From NCBI GenBank assembly GCA_902530745.1, contig CACABO010000004.1:1-64000 (forward strand): DNA of 64,000 nt, given 5' to 3'. The notes beneath the pieces are model-generated. The model saw nothing but the letters and a program-made list of their open reading frames with translations, was not told where the DNA came from and did not search any database. Position numbers and translations under genes: made by a program. How positions within the stretch are numbered: position 1 is the first letter of the stretch; the number at the start of each line of letters is the position of its first letter. Below are positions 36,079 to 44,659 of this stretch, one piece after another. The DNA is from an uncultured Alphaproteobacteria bacterium (GTDB taxonomy: Bacteria; Pseudomonadota; Alphaproteobacteria; HIMB59).

Positions 36079-36972
36079 ATGGAAAAGTTATTTTTATCAG
36101 AATTTCCTGAATTAAGCCGAGAAACTCTTCGTTTTATTAAAAAGGGTTTTGACACATCTTACAGGGCTTTTTCAAGAGAATATGGTGATACTATTGAGGC
36201 AGTTTTTGATCCAGTGCTATATTTTTTAGTCTGGTTTGAAAAATTATTACAAAATTCACCTTGGCCTTTGGTTCTAATTTGTTTTTTAGCTGTAATTTAT
36301 TTTGGTAGCAGAAAAATATCAGTAACTATAGGTTCTTTATTTGCATTTCTTTTAATTGGAATTTTTGGAATGTGGGAGGACACCATGTCAACTGTGAGTA
36401 TTATTGGTGTTTGCACTTTACTTTCTATTGGAATTGGTATTCCGGTTGGTGTGCTCATGGCAAAATCTGAGCGTGCACAAAGGATCTGTACTCCAATTTT
36501 AGACGTTATGCAGACGATGCCAAGCTTTGTTTACTTGATTCCTGTCGTTATGTTATTAGGTATTGGTAAAATACCGGGTTTATTAGCAGTGGTTATTTAT
36601 GCAATACCTCCTATTATTAGACTGACTAATTTGGGAATAAGAGAAGTTGATAGCGAGGTGTTAGAAGCGGCAGATGCTTTTGGTGCTAATCCTAGACAAA
36701 AATTATTTCAAATTCAGCTACCTTTGGCCCTTCCAACAATTTTTGCTGGAATAAACCAAACTATTATGATGGCACTAGCGATGGTTGTTATTGCATCTAT
36801 GATTGGTGTCAAAGGTCTAGGGCAACCAGTATTAAAAGCTATTACAAATCAATATTTTGCAATGGGTCTATTTAATGGTTTAGCGATAGTTGCTTTGGCA
36901 ATTATTTTTGACAGAGTTTCTCAATCTTTTGGACACCGAATTCAACAACATAGAAGTGGTGCAAGAGAGTAA
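36079..36972 (+). CDS. proW: glycine betaine/proline ABC transporter, permease
   Basis: 297 aa. Several N-terminal helices, then the BPD_transp_1 permease fold: GIGIPVGVLMAKSERAQRICTPILDVMQTMPSFVYLIPVVMLLGIGKIPG and the EAA loop EAADAFGANPRQKLFQIQLPLALPTIFAG (about 195-225). Forms the channel of the ProVWX importer with ProV. Follows proX by 61 bp containing the hairpin at 36034-36057. Confidence 0.96.
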   Translation: MEKLFLSEFPELSRETLRFIKKGFDTSYRAFSREYGDTIEAVFDPVLYFLVWFEKLLQNSPWPLVLICFLAVIYFGSRKISVTIGSLFAFLLIGIFGMWEDTMSTVSIIGVCTLLSIGIGIPVGVLMAKSERAQRICTPILDVMQTMPSFVYLIPVVMLLGIGKIPGLLAVVIYAIPPIIRLTNLGIREVDSEVLEAADAFGANPRQKLFQIQLPLALPTIFAGINQTIMMALAMVVIASMIGVKGLGQPVLKAITNQYFAMGLFNGLAIVALAIIFDRVSQSFGHRIQQHRSGARE

Positions 36973-37032
36973 ATTAGAAATTAAGCTATTACATAATAAA
37001 ATCTTTAACTTACATTTTATTAATTAATCAAT

Positions 37033-38091
37033 ATGTCAAATAAAAGTCTTATAGGTGTATTTTTCATAACTTTTATTTATCTACTAGCAATATTTTTAAA
37101 GCAACCCCTAGAATATGTCTTTAATTTACAGTTATTACCATTGAGTCTTTTATCACTGATTTTGGGAATATTTTTTTTTAATATATTTTCTTTATCTTCT
37201 AATATTGTTGAAGGTCGAGAATTTATCAAGAAAAATATACTTCAATTAGCAATTATCTTACTGGGTATAAAGATAAGTTTGGCTCAGTTATGGAGAGTCA
37301 GTATAGAGTCGATATTTGTAATAATAATAACAATAATATTTATTTTTCTGACATATATTTTAATAAAAAAAATTTGGCCAACTCAAAAAGACTTGTCAAA
37401 ATTATTGGCAATTGGCACATCCATTTGTGGTGTTACAGCTATTTTAGCCTCCTCATCAATTTTAAAATCAAAAGATCAAGATGTAGCTGTGGCTATGCTA
37501 GTAGTAGTTTTATGGGGAAGTATAGCTGTATTTACATATCCTTTTTTTGTGGAGTTATTTTTTTTAACAGACATAGCTAAAGGTATTTTTTTAGGTGTTA
37601 GTATTCATGACATAAGTCAAGTGTTAGCAGCTGCCATGGTTCATAATGATTTATATCCAAATCAAAAAACTTTAGAAATCGCTACGATAACAAAAATAAT
37701 AAGAAATTTATTTCTTTTAGCTTTGATACCGATATTAATAATATTAAATAAAAGTTCAAAAAATAATAAAAATAAAAGCCAATCAGTCTTTGTTAAAATA
37801 TTTAATTCAATTCCACTTTTTGTAATAGGTTTTATTTTGTTTGTAACCTTTCGCTCAATTATGGACTTATACTTTTTTGATAATGAGAAATGGATGCAAT
37901 TTTTAGTTATGCTTGATGAAATAATTTCAATTTTATTTGGCTTAGCTCTTACAGCTCTTGGAGCCTCTATTGATTTAAGAAAAATCTTTAATCAGGGGTA
38001 TACTGCCCTATTAATTGGTATGACTTTTAGCTTTGTATCCCTTGTATCAGTAAGCCTCCTAATATTTATTTTAGGGCTAAATGTCTTATAG
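37033..38091 (+). CDS. YeiH-family putative sulfate/anion exporter
   Basis: 352 aa, about ten hydrophobic segments. Family strings: EGREFIKKNILQLAIILLGIKISLAQLW (about 58-85), LAIGTSICGVTAILASSSILKSK, GVSIHDISQVLAAAMV and GLALTALGASIDLRKIF, matching YeiH/UPF0324 membrane proteins. The family is linked to export of sulfite/sulfonate-type anions mainly by context. Here it sits between the betaine importer and a dmdA-like gene, consistent with sulfur-onium metabolism, but no function is proven. Confidence 0.83.
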   Translation: MSNKSLIGVFFITFIYLLAIFLKQPLEYVFNLQLLPLSLLSLILGIFFFNIFSLSSNIVEGREFIKKNILQLAIILLGIKISLAQLWRVSIESIFVIIITIIFIFLTYILIKKIWPTQKDLSKLLAIGTSICGVTAILASSSILKSKDQDVAVAMLVVVLWGSIAVFTYPFFVELFFLTDIAKGIFLGVSIHDISQVLAAAMVHNDLYPNQKTLEIATITKIIRNLFLLALIPILIILNKSSKNNKNKSQSVFVKIFNSIPLFVIGFILFVTFRSIMDLYFFDNEKWMQFLVMLDEIISILFGLALTALGASIDLRKIFNQGYTALLIGMTFSFVSLVSVSLLIFILGLNVL

Positions 38092-38143
38092 AAATAATAT
38101 CATTGCTTTGTAGAGAGAATACATATTAACTACACTGAATTTC

Positions 38144-39247
38144 ATGACCCACTTAATTGCTAAAAGTGCGAGACTTCGCTCTACCCCTTACACCAAAAGA
38201 ATAGAAGAATATGGTGTTCAATCATACACAGTTTATAATCACATGCTTTTACCTGCGTCTTTTAAAGGCATAGAGGAAGATAGTAGGCACCTAAAAAATA
38301 ATGTTCAACTTTGGGATGTATCTGGCGAAAGACAAGTTCAAATTAAAGGACCTGATGCAGCTAAACTTACACAATTAATTACGTGTAGAGATTTATCTGA
38401 GGCAAAAGATTATCTTTGCTATTACGCTCCAATTGTTGATAACAAAGGTAAAATTATTAATGATCCACTGATAATGAAAGTTGGGGAAAACACATGGTGG
38501 CTATCAATAGCTGATACAGATGTGCTTCTTTATGCAAAAGGAATTGCAATTGGTATGAACCTTGACGTAGAGATTACTGAACCCAATGTTAACATTCTTG
38601 CCGTTCAAGGACCAAAATCATTTGAGCTTATGTCAAGAGTGTTCAAAGACATAGATAAATTAAAATTTTTCAACTTCAAAAGATTTGATTTTCAAAATCA
38701 TAAATTTTTAATTGCTAGATCAGGTTGGTCCAAACAGGGTGGATTTGAAATTTATGTAGATCATGATGAAATTGGTGTAAATCTTTATGATGCCCTTATG
38801 TCTAAAGGTGAAGATTTGGATGTAAGACCAGGTTGTCCAAATTTAATTGAAAGGATAGAGGGTGGTTTATTATCTTTTGGAAATGATATGAACATGAATG
38901 ATACTCCACTTGAGTGTGGTTTAGGTTCTTTTGTTTCTTTCAATCCCAAAATAGATTATTTGGGAAAAGCTGAATTAGAAAAGCAGCACAAAGAGGGAGT
39001 CAAGAGATCTTTAGTTGGTTTAAAACTTAAACTGGATAAAATTGAAATTACAAAAGCGTTACCTTTAAAAATTGGCACTGACATAATAGGTGAGCTAAGG
39101 GCTGCATGCTTTAGTCCAGATTTTGGCTGTTGTCTTGGAATAGCTATGGTTCAAACCCAATATCAAAGTTTAGAAAAAAAACAGACACTTCTTGTTGATG
39201 GCGAAGAGGTTGAGTCTGTAATGACGAGCCTCCCCTTCAATAAATAA
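38144..39247 (+). CDS. dmdA: DmdA-like (DMSP demethylase family) tetrahydrofolate methyltransferase
   Basis: 367 aa, DmdA size. GcvT-fold: RLRSTPYTKRIEEYGVQSYTVYNHMLLP, QLWDVSGERQVQIKGPDAAKL, WWLSIADTDVLLYAKGIA, LDVEITEPNVNILAVQGP, RSGWSKQGGFEIYV and GCPNLIERIEGGLLSFGNDM are the strings seen in SAR11-type DMSP demethylases more than in housekeeping GcvT. DmdA moves a methyl from dimethylsulfoniopropionate to tetrahydrofolate, giving methylmercaptopropionate. Placement after proVXW and the YeiH gene fits. A related GcvT-like enzyme acting on another methylated substrate is the main alternative. Confidence 0.72.
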   Translation: MTHLIAKSARLRSTPYTKRIEEYGVQSYTVYNHMLLPASFKGIEEDSRHLKNNVQLWDVSGERQVQIKGPDAAKLTQLITCRDLSEAKDYLCYYAPIVDNKGKIINDPLIMKVGENTWWLSIADTDVLLYAKGIAIGMNLDVEITEPNVNILAVQGPKSFELMSRVFKDIDKLKFFNFKRFDFQNHKFLIARSGWSKQGGFEIYVDHDEIGVNLYDALMSKGEDLDVRPGCPNLIERIEGGLLSFGNDMNMNDTPLECGLGSFVSFNPKIDYLGKAELEKQHKEGVKRSLVGLKLKLDKIEITKALPLKIGTDIIGELRAACFSPDFGCCLGIAMVQTQYQSLEKKQTLLVDGEEVESVMTSLPFNK

Positions 39248-39285
39248 TAATTGCTTTTTTAAACTAAAAGTTTAAATAGTCTCGG

Positions 39286-40539
39286 GTGTTAAATATCGTT
39301 TATAGTTCTTGGGCTCTATTTACAGGGTTTGGATTTATTATGCTTGCACATTCTTTGCAAGGAACCTTGTTAAATATTAATGCCGTATTATTTAATTTTT
39401 CCAATTTTGAAATTGGATATGTCTTTACAGGTTATTTTATAGGCTATTTAGCAAGCTCATATATTTGTCCTAAAATTATCAAAAATGTAGGACATATAAG
39501 AGTATTTGCAGCATTTGCATCCATTGCTTCCATAACGATATTATTTCATTGGATTTATATTCACCCGTATTTTTGGTTTTTTTTAAGATTACTTACAGGG
39601 TTTTCATTAGCAGCTATATATATCGTTTGTGAAAGTTGGCTAAATGATCGAGCTGATAATAAAACAAGGGGGAAGCTTATTGGGTTTTACATGGTGATAT
39701 TATACTTCTCAACTAGTGGGGGTGGTTTGCTAATAAATCTAAAAGAGACTACTGAGGCACACTTATATATTCTAACATCTTTATTAATTTCTTTTGCTTT
39801 AGTTCCAATTTTGCTTACTAAAAAATCAGCACCAGAATTTTCTACACCTAAGTTCATATCTTTAAAAGATCTTTATAAAAATTCTCCAATGTCTTTTATC
39901 GGTTCTTTTGGCATTGGTATGATTTATGGAGCATCATTTGGATTAATTGCAGTTTTTGGAGCTAAATTAGGTCTAAGTATTTTTCAAATTTCTATACTTG
40001 TTTTTGTAAATACTTTCATTGGAGCTTTATTTCAATATCCGATTGGTAAATTATCGGATACATTTGATAGGAGAATAATTTTACTGATATTAAATATAAT
40101 TGCTTTGGTTTCATCTATTTGTGTAATTATTTTTGGAACTTTTTCATTTAATATCCTTTTATTATTTGTTGGAATACATTCAGCTGTATCTCTTCCTTAC
40201 TACGCAGTTGTTATTTCTCATCTCAATGATTTTTTAGAAAAGGATGAGGTTGTCTCTGCTAGCTCAACTCTGACATTAGTGAATGCGTTAGGTTTAGTTT
40301 TAGGGCCAATTATTGTGTCTGGATTTATGTCTTATTTTGATGCTTATGGATTATTTTATTATTGTGCAATAGTTTATATTTTTATGGCGCTATTTACCTA
40401 TCAAAGAATTAGGGTTGGAAGAACTAGTGAAATTTATGATGAGAATACACCTTCAATGATTGTGCCTCGCACCACTTCCGCAATAGGAATGCAAACTGCT
40501 ACTGAACAAATGATTAGTAAAATTGATGAAAAAGAGTAA
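39286..40539 (+). CDS. MFS transporter (YcaD-like)
   Basis: 417 aa, GTG start. Twelve hydrophobic segments; RLLTGFSLAAIYIVCESWLNDRADNKTRGKLIGFYMV (about 104-140) is typical of the YcaD-type MFS branch, and GALFQYPIGKLSDTFDRR is a cytoplasmic MFS loop in the second half. Substrate unknown. Lies 38 bp after dmdA and 11 bp before ridA on the same strand, so a shared operon is likely. Confidence 0.85.
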   Translation: MLNIVYSSWALFTGFGFIMLAHSLQGTLLNINAVLFNFSNFEIGYVFTGYFIGYLASSYICPKIIKNVGHIRVFAAFASIASITILFHWIYIHPYFWFFLRLLTGFSLAAIYIVCESWLNDRADNKTRGKLIGFYMVILYFSTSGGGLLINLKETTEAHLYILTSLLISFALVPILLTKKSAPEFSTPKFISLKDLYKNSPMSFIGSFGIGMIYGASFGLIAVFGAKLGLSIFQISILVFVNTFIGALFQYPIGKLSDTFDRRIILLILNIIALVSSICVIIFGTFSFNILLLFVGIHSAVSLPYYAVVISHLNDFLEKDEVVSASSTLTLVNALGLVLGPIIVSGFMSYFDAYGLFYYCAIVYIFMALFTYQRIRVGRTSEIYDENTPSMIVPRTTSAIGMQTATEQMISKIDEKE

Positions 40540-40550
40540 TTTTTTAATTG

Positions 40551-41012
40551 ATGGATTTCGAAGCCAAGATAGCTGAATTAGGTCTTTTAATACCAAAACC
40601 TGCCAAACCTGCAGGGAGTTATAAACCCTGCGTTATTGTTGATAATATTGCATATATATCTGGTCAAGGTCCCTTACTTGAGGATGGGTCTTTTGCAAAA
40701 GGAAAAGTTGGGGCTGATGTTGATTTAGAGACAGCTCAAAACCACGCAAGGCTATGTGGATTAGCTATCTTATCTGCTTTAAAAAATGAAATAGGATCAA
40801 TTAATAAAGTAGATCAATTAATAAAACTGACAGGTTTTGTAAATTGTATTGAGAGCTTCACACAGCAGCCTTTAGTAATCAATGGTTGCTCAAATATGAT
40901 GAAAGATATTTTTGGCGAGACTGGTGTTCATGCTCGAGCTGCAGTAGGAGTTAATTCTTTGCCTCTAGGTTTTACAGTAGAAATTGAGGCAATATTTAAA
41001 ATTAAGAGTTAA
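40551..41012 (+). CDS. RidA/YjgF family protein
   Basis: About 153 aa, the longer RidA-like form. PAKPAGSYKPCVIVDNIAYISGQGPLLEDG, KVGADVDLETAQNHARLCGLAILSALK, VNCIESFTQQPLVINGCSNMMKDIFG and HARAAVGVNSLPLGFTVEIEAIF follow the family. RidA hydrolyses reactive enamine/imine intermediates; this subgroup keeps Arg in the HARAAVG segment. ATG 40551 is preferred; a TTG codon directly precedes it. Confidence 0.93.
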   Translation: MDFEAKIAELGLLIPKPAKPAGSYKPCVIVDNIAYISGQGPLLEDGSFAKGKVGADVDLETAQNHARLCGLAILSALKNEIGSINKVDQLIKLTGFVNCIESFTQQPLVINGCSNMMKDIFGETGVHARAAVGVNSLPLGFTVEIEAIFKIKS

Positions 41013-41077
41013 TTTCTTAATTGACAATTAATTAAATTTAGCAAAATATTAATTTATTAATGCTTGGGGTTTGAATT

Positions 41078-42184
41078 ATGGATTTTCATTTTGAAAATAA
41101 TACTATTAAAATAATCCATCAAAATAAGACATTTCATTTGCATCCCATTTGGTTAAGAGAAAGACTACCGGGTGAAAAGTATTTTGATTTAGATACTAAT
41201 CAAAGATTATATGAGCCATCCTCTATTGACTTAAAGTTGAAAATTGAAAATTGTAAATTAACAGATAACAAACTTGATGTTGAATTTAATGATGGGGCAC
41301 AAGGTCAATATCGTTTAGATGATCTTTTGATTGAAATGGATGAAGAAAAAAATAAAAGAGGGCCCTTACCAAAAAGAATTTTATGGAATTCTCAGCTAGA
41401 AGATTTACCTGAAGCTATTTTTGAAGAAGATATGGTTGAACAAGAATCTATGTACAATCTTCTTATAGATTTTTATAAATATGGATTTGTTATTATTAAA
41501 AATGTACCAACTGAGAGTAAGTATATTTTAAAATTTGTAAATTCAATCGGCCCAGTTAAGGTCACAAATTTTGGAGAATTTTTTGATGTAATGTCTAAAC
41601 CAAATCCAAATGACTTAGCCTATAAACCTATTGCATTACCGCCTCATACTGATAACCCTTACAGAAAACCAGAAGCACCCGGGATACAGTTTTTGCATTG
41701 TTTAAAAAATGAAGTGAGTGGTGGTTTTTCTACTCTTGTTGATGGTTTTTCAGTTGCAGAATATATCAAATTAAATGAGCCAGAAGCATTTGAGTCTTTA
41801 ACAAAAACAAATTTACGTTATCGATTTCAAGATAAAGATATAATTTTAGAAAATTGGGGAGAGTTAATTGAATTAGACAAGGATAGCGACTATAAGCAAG
41901 TCAGATATAGTACTAGAGTTGATTACGTGCCACCTTTAGAAAATGAAAAATTAGAGAGATTTTACAAAGCGAGAAAATTATTAGGAGATTTATACACTTC
42001 ATCTGACTTCGAGATAAAATTTAAGCTCTCACCAGGAGATGTCATGATGTTTGATAACCACAGACTTCTCCATGGAAGAACCTCTTATGACTCGAGTGAG
42101 GGAGCTAGACATTTACAAGGTTGTTATCTAGAATTTGATTCAACTGATGGCAAGCTTCGCCACCTAGCTCGAAAGTTCAAGTAG
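41078..42184 (+). CDS. gamma-butyrobetaine/trimethyllysine hydroxylase-like 2-oxoglutarate dioxygenase
   Basis: 368 aa in two domains. Residues about 1-95 resemble the DUF971-like N-domain of BBOX enzymes (HPIWLRERLPGEKYFD), but the zinc Cys cluster is missing. The TauD-like domain has the Fe(II) HxD in LPPHTDNPYR, LVDGFSVAEYI, and MMFDNHRLLHGRTSY with the distal His and 2-oxoglutarate Arg. Reaction class: Fe(II)/2OG hydroxylation, probably of a trimethylammonium acid. Follows ridA by 65 bp; 7 bp before the enolase-superfamily gene. Confidence 0.82.
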   Translation: MDFHFENNTIKIIHQNKTFHLHPIWLRERLPGEKYFDLDTNQRLYEPSSIDLKLKIENCKLTDNKLDVEFNDGAQGQYRLDDLLIEMDEEKNKRGPLPKRILWNSQLEDLPEAIFEEDMVEQESMYNLLIDFYKYGFVIIKNVPTESKYILKFVNSIGPVKVTNFGEFFDVMSKPNPNDLAYKPIALPPHTDNPYRKPEAPGIQFLHCLKNEVSGGFSTLVDGFSVAEYIKLNEPEAFESLTKTNLRYRFQDKDIILENWGELIELDKDSDYKQVRYSTRVDYVPPLENEKLERFYKARKLLGDLYTSSDFEIKFKLSPGDVMMFDNHRLLHGRTSYDSSEGARHLQGCYLEFDSTDGKLRHLARKFK

Positions 42185-42191
42185 TTTTCAA

Positions 42192-43340
42192 ATGGCCGAG
42201 TTAGATATCATCTCGGCAGAGGTATTTGCATGTAAATCAAACGCACCTCAAATTATTTGGGCAAAAGATATGTCTCCAATGTTTGAGGCCAACATCATCG
42301 TCAAACTTATCACTGAATCTGGTGTAGAATGTGTGGGAGGAGTGCTAATTCCAACAGAGCATCATTATGATCACTCTGTGGTCGAGTCCTGTCGAAATTT
42401 ATTTCCTGAAATTCTAGGAAAAAATCTAAAACAACGATCTAAACTAACTGAATTTATGTTAACTCGATGTGTTCCCCTCAACCCTCTTGCTGTTTCTTCT
42501 ATTGATATTGCTATGTGGGATGGATATGCCAAGTCAATCGACAAACCTCTTTGTGATGTTCTTGGAAGAAAAAGAGATAGTATTGCTTCTTATGCTTCTA
42601 CTCCCCTTTTTCATAGTATCGATGAATATATAAACTTTGTTAAAAATTTAGAGGCCCAACATTTCCATACCGTCAAATTTCACACATGGTGTGATGTTGA
42701 ATTTGATCTTCAAATGGTCTCTCAAGTCTGTCCGCTATTTCCCAATATCAAATTTATGATTGATTGTGAGCAGCGATATAATCGTGAGGATGCGCTCATT
42801 CTAGGTAAAAAATTAGATGAATTAAATTTTATTTGGTTTGAAGCACCCTTTAATGATTTTGATTGGGAAAGCTATCAATGGCTTCGATCACAAATTAAAA
42901 CACCAGTTATTGGTGCGGGAAACTCCATACTCAACCCCTTCCAAATTGAGCAGTCTCTCAAATTAGATGTTTTTCATCATGTTCGAGTAGATACTACCTA
43001 TGTAGGCGGTATTACAAAAGTCTTAGAAGTAATGAAAATAGCGAAGAATTTCAATAAAAATACTGAGCTTCAGTCTTGGTCCTACCCCTTAGGTCAAGCA
43101 GCGAATTTACATATTATGTTGAGCCATGATAATTGTGATTATTTTGAACAAGTTGTCCCTTTTGAAGACCACGAGCATGGAGCAAAAACCTTTATTCGTA
43201 CAGATCATAAGGGTGAAGTGACCGTGAACCCTGATCCTGGTCTAGGGATAGAAATAGACTGGGATGTGGTTCATCGAGATTGGTATTCACATCTAAAACT
43301 AGGTCCAAACGGGCTTGAATCAGAAATCCGATCAATCTAG
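42192..43340 (+). CDS. enolase-superfamily (mandelate racemase/muconate lactonising) enzyme
   Basis: 382 aa. N-terminal capping domain, then the barrel: SSIDIAMWDGYAKSIDKPLCDVLG, VKFHTW (KxH-type second-strand base), MIDCEQRY (metal Asp), WFEAPF (metal Glu) and PVIGAGNSI where the third metal carboxylate is normally found, followed by DTTYVGGITKVLEV and QSWSYPLG. The third ligand position reads Gly-Asn in place of Glu, which is unusual. Likely an acid-sugar dehydratase or racemase; substrate unknown. Confidence 0.8.
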   Translation: MAELDIISAEVFACKSNAPQIIWAKDMSPMFEANIIVKLITESGVECVGGVLIPTEHHYDHSVVESCRNLFPEILGKNLKQRSKLTEFMLTRCVPLNPLAVSSIDIAMWDGYAKSIDKPLCDVLGRKRDSIASYASTPLFHSIDEYINFVKNLEAQHFHTVKFHTWCDVEFDLQMVSQVCPLFPNIKFMIDCEQRYNREDALILGKKLDELNFIWFEAPFNDFDWESYQWLRSQIKTPVIGAGNSILNPFQIEQSLKLDVFHHVRVDTTYVGGITKVLEVMKIAKNFNKNTELQSWSYPLGQAANLHIMLSHDNCDYFEQVVPFEDHEHGAKTFIRTDHKGEVTVNPDPGLGIEIDWDVVHRDWYSHLKLGPNGLESEIRSI

Positions 43341-43366
43341 TTTCCCATCATCAAGTATAAAAGGTC

Positions 43367-43891
43367 ATGAAGTGGCTGATTCAAATTATAAGCATCATCG
43401 CAATTATGACAGGAACAAGTATGGCACAAAACCTCTATAATTTTTCTATTAACGATATTGATGGAAATGTAATCAATTTTAATGAATTTCAAGGAAAACC
43501 TATTTTGCTAGTGAACACTGCAAGTCGATGTGGTTTCACAAAACAGTATGCTAATCTCTCTAATCTGCATCGAGAGTACTTAGATAAAAATCTTATTATC
43601 ATTAGCACTCCTTCCAATTCTTTTAAGCAAGAATTAAGTGAGGAGGAAGACGTCAAAGAATTTTGTCTCGTAAACTATCAAACAAAATTTATTTTAACCG
43701 AGATCATAGATGTTAAAGGAGATAATGCTCACCCTCTTTATCAATGGATAACAAGTGACTATGGGAAAACCCCACAATGGAATTTTTATAAATATTTATT
43801 CGATGGTCAGGGTAATCTAGTTGAAAGCTGGTCGTCGATGACAAAACCTGATAGCAAAAAAATTACATCAAAAATTGATCAATTAATTTAA
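43367..43891 (+). CDS. exported glutathione peroxidase-like protein
   Basis: 174 aa. A signal-like N-terminus (MKWLIQIISIIAIMTGTSMA, likely cleaved before QNLY) precedes a thioredoxin-fold GPx domain: LLVNTASRCGFTKQY with peroxidatic Cys55, and TPQWNFYKYLF with Trp138/Asn139. The Gln of the Cys-Gln-Trp-Asn tetrad (normally in NQF) is Ser85 in PSNSF. Reduces hydroperoxides, probably with thioredoxin-like donors in the periplasm. Follows the enolase gene by 26 bp. Confidence 0.88.
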   Translation: MKWLIQIISIIAIMTGTSMAQNLYNFSINDIDGNVINFNEFQGKPILLVNTASRCGFTKQYANLSNLHREYLDKNLIIISTPSNSFKQELSEEEDVKEFCLVNYQTKFILTEIIDVKGDNAHPLYQWITSDYGKTPQWNFYKYLFDGQGNLVESWSSMTKPDSKKITSKIDQLI

Positions 43892-43908
43892 ATACAGGAG
43901 AAATTAAA

Positions 43909-44610
43909 ATGATTACTTTAAGAAAGAGTGAAGACAGAGGCCCAAGTAATTTTGGATGGCTAGATAGCAAGCATACTTTTTCCTTTGGCCATTATTATGA
44001 TCCTCAAAATATGGGATTTGGGAATCTCCGAGTTATTAATGATGACCGAGTAGATGGAGGAAGAGGCTTTGATGCTCATCCTCATAACAACATGGAAATT
44101 ATTTCTTATGTTATTGAGGGCGCCTTAGAACATAAAGATAGCATGGGAACTGGCTCGGTTATCAAATCAGGAGATGTGCAACATATGAGTGCTGGAACTG
44201 GTGTTGTTCATAGTGAATTTAATCATTCTCCCACAGAGAAAGTGCATTTCTTACAGATTTGGATTGTGCCCAAAGAACGTGATATTGAGCCTAAATATAA
44301 TCAAAAATATTTCAGTGAAGAAGATAAGCTAAATAAATTAGCTAAAATTATATCCCCTAATGGATCTGATAATTCGATTGAAATAAATCAAGATACAACC
44401 ATATTTGCCTCGATTGTTGACAAAGACGGTGAAGTTAAATTTACACCTTCCAACGATAAAGATTATTGGATTCATGTTGTTCAAGGAAATGTAAATTTTC
44501 AAGAATACAATTTAAAAGAAGGCGATGGCGTTGCTATCACTAAAGGGGAGTTATCAGAGATGATTTTTCGATCTTCTAATAAAGGAGAGTTTTTATTATT
44601 TGAAATATAA
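43909..44610 (+). CDS. pirin family protein (YhhW-like)
   Basis: 233 aa. Bicupin: LRKSEDRGPSNFGWLDSKHTFSFGHYYDP, the metal site HPHNNMEIISYVIEGALEHKDSMG, GDVQHMSAGTGVVHSEFN and FLQIWIVPKERDIEP are standard. Some members have quercetin 2,3-dioxygenase activity. A good SD (AGGAGA, 9 nt spacing) precedes ATG 43909. Last gene of the plus-strand block; it stops at the terminator shared with amtB. Confidence 0.93.
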   Translation: MITLRKSEDRGPSNFGWLDSKHTFSFGHYYDPQNMGFGNLRVINDDRVDGGRGFDAHPHNNMEIISYVIEGALEHKDSMGTGSVIKSGDVQHMSAGTGVVHSEFNHSPTEKVHFLQIWIVPKERDIEPKYNQKYFSEEDKLNKLAKIISPNGSDNSIEINQDTTIFASIVDKDGEVKFTPSNDKDYWIHVVQGNVNFQEYNLKEGDGVAITKGELSEMIFRSSNKGEFLLFEI

Positions 44611-44640
44611 AAAAAGGGGCACATAATGTGCCCCTTTTTT
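44610..44640. terminator. bidirectional intrinsic terminator (pirin / amtB)
   Basis: Perfect stem AAAAAAGGGGCACA / TGTGCCCCTTTTTT with TAA loop between convergent genes; G/C-rich core flanked by A-run and T-run, so it terminates both ways. Confidence 0.93.
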
Positions 44641-44659
44641 AGGAGTACTATAAATAAGA

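Noticed and set aside
37290-37580. 96-codon ORF inside the YeiH gene in another frame
   Set aside because: Asn- and Tyr-rich low-complexity protein inside a conserved membrane gene; no SD.
42192-44610. Recent horizontal island from enolase-superfamily gene to pirin
   Set aside because: Arg CGA codons look somewhat more frequent here than nearby, but the difference is by eye only and there are no mobile-element marks or repeats at the ends.
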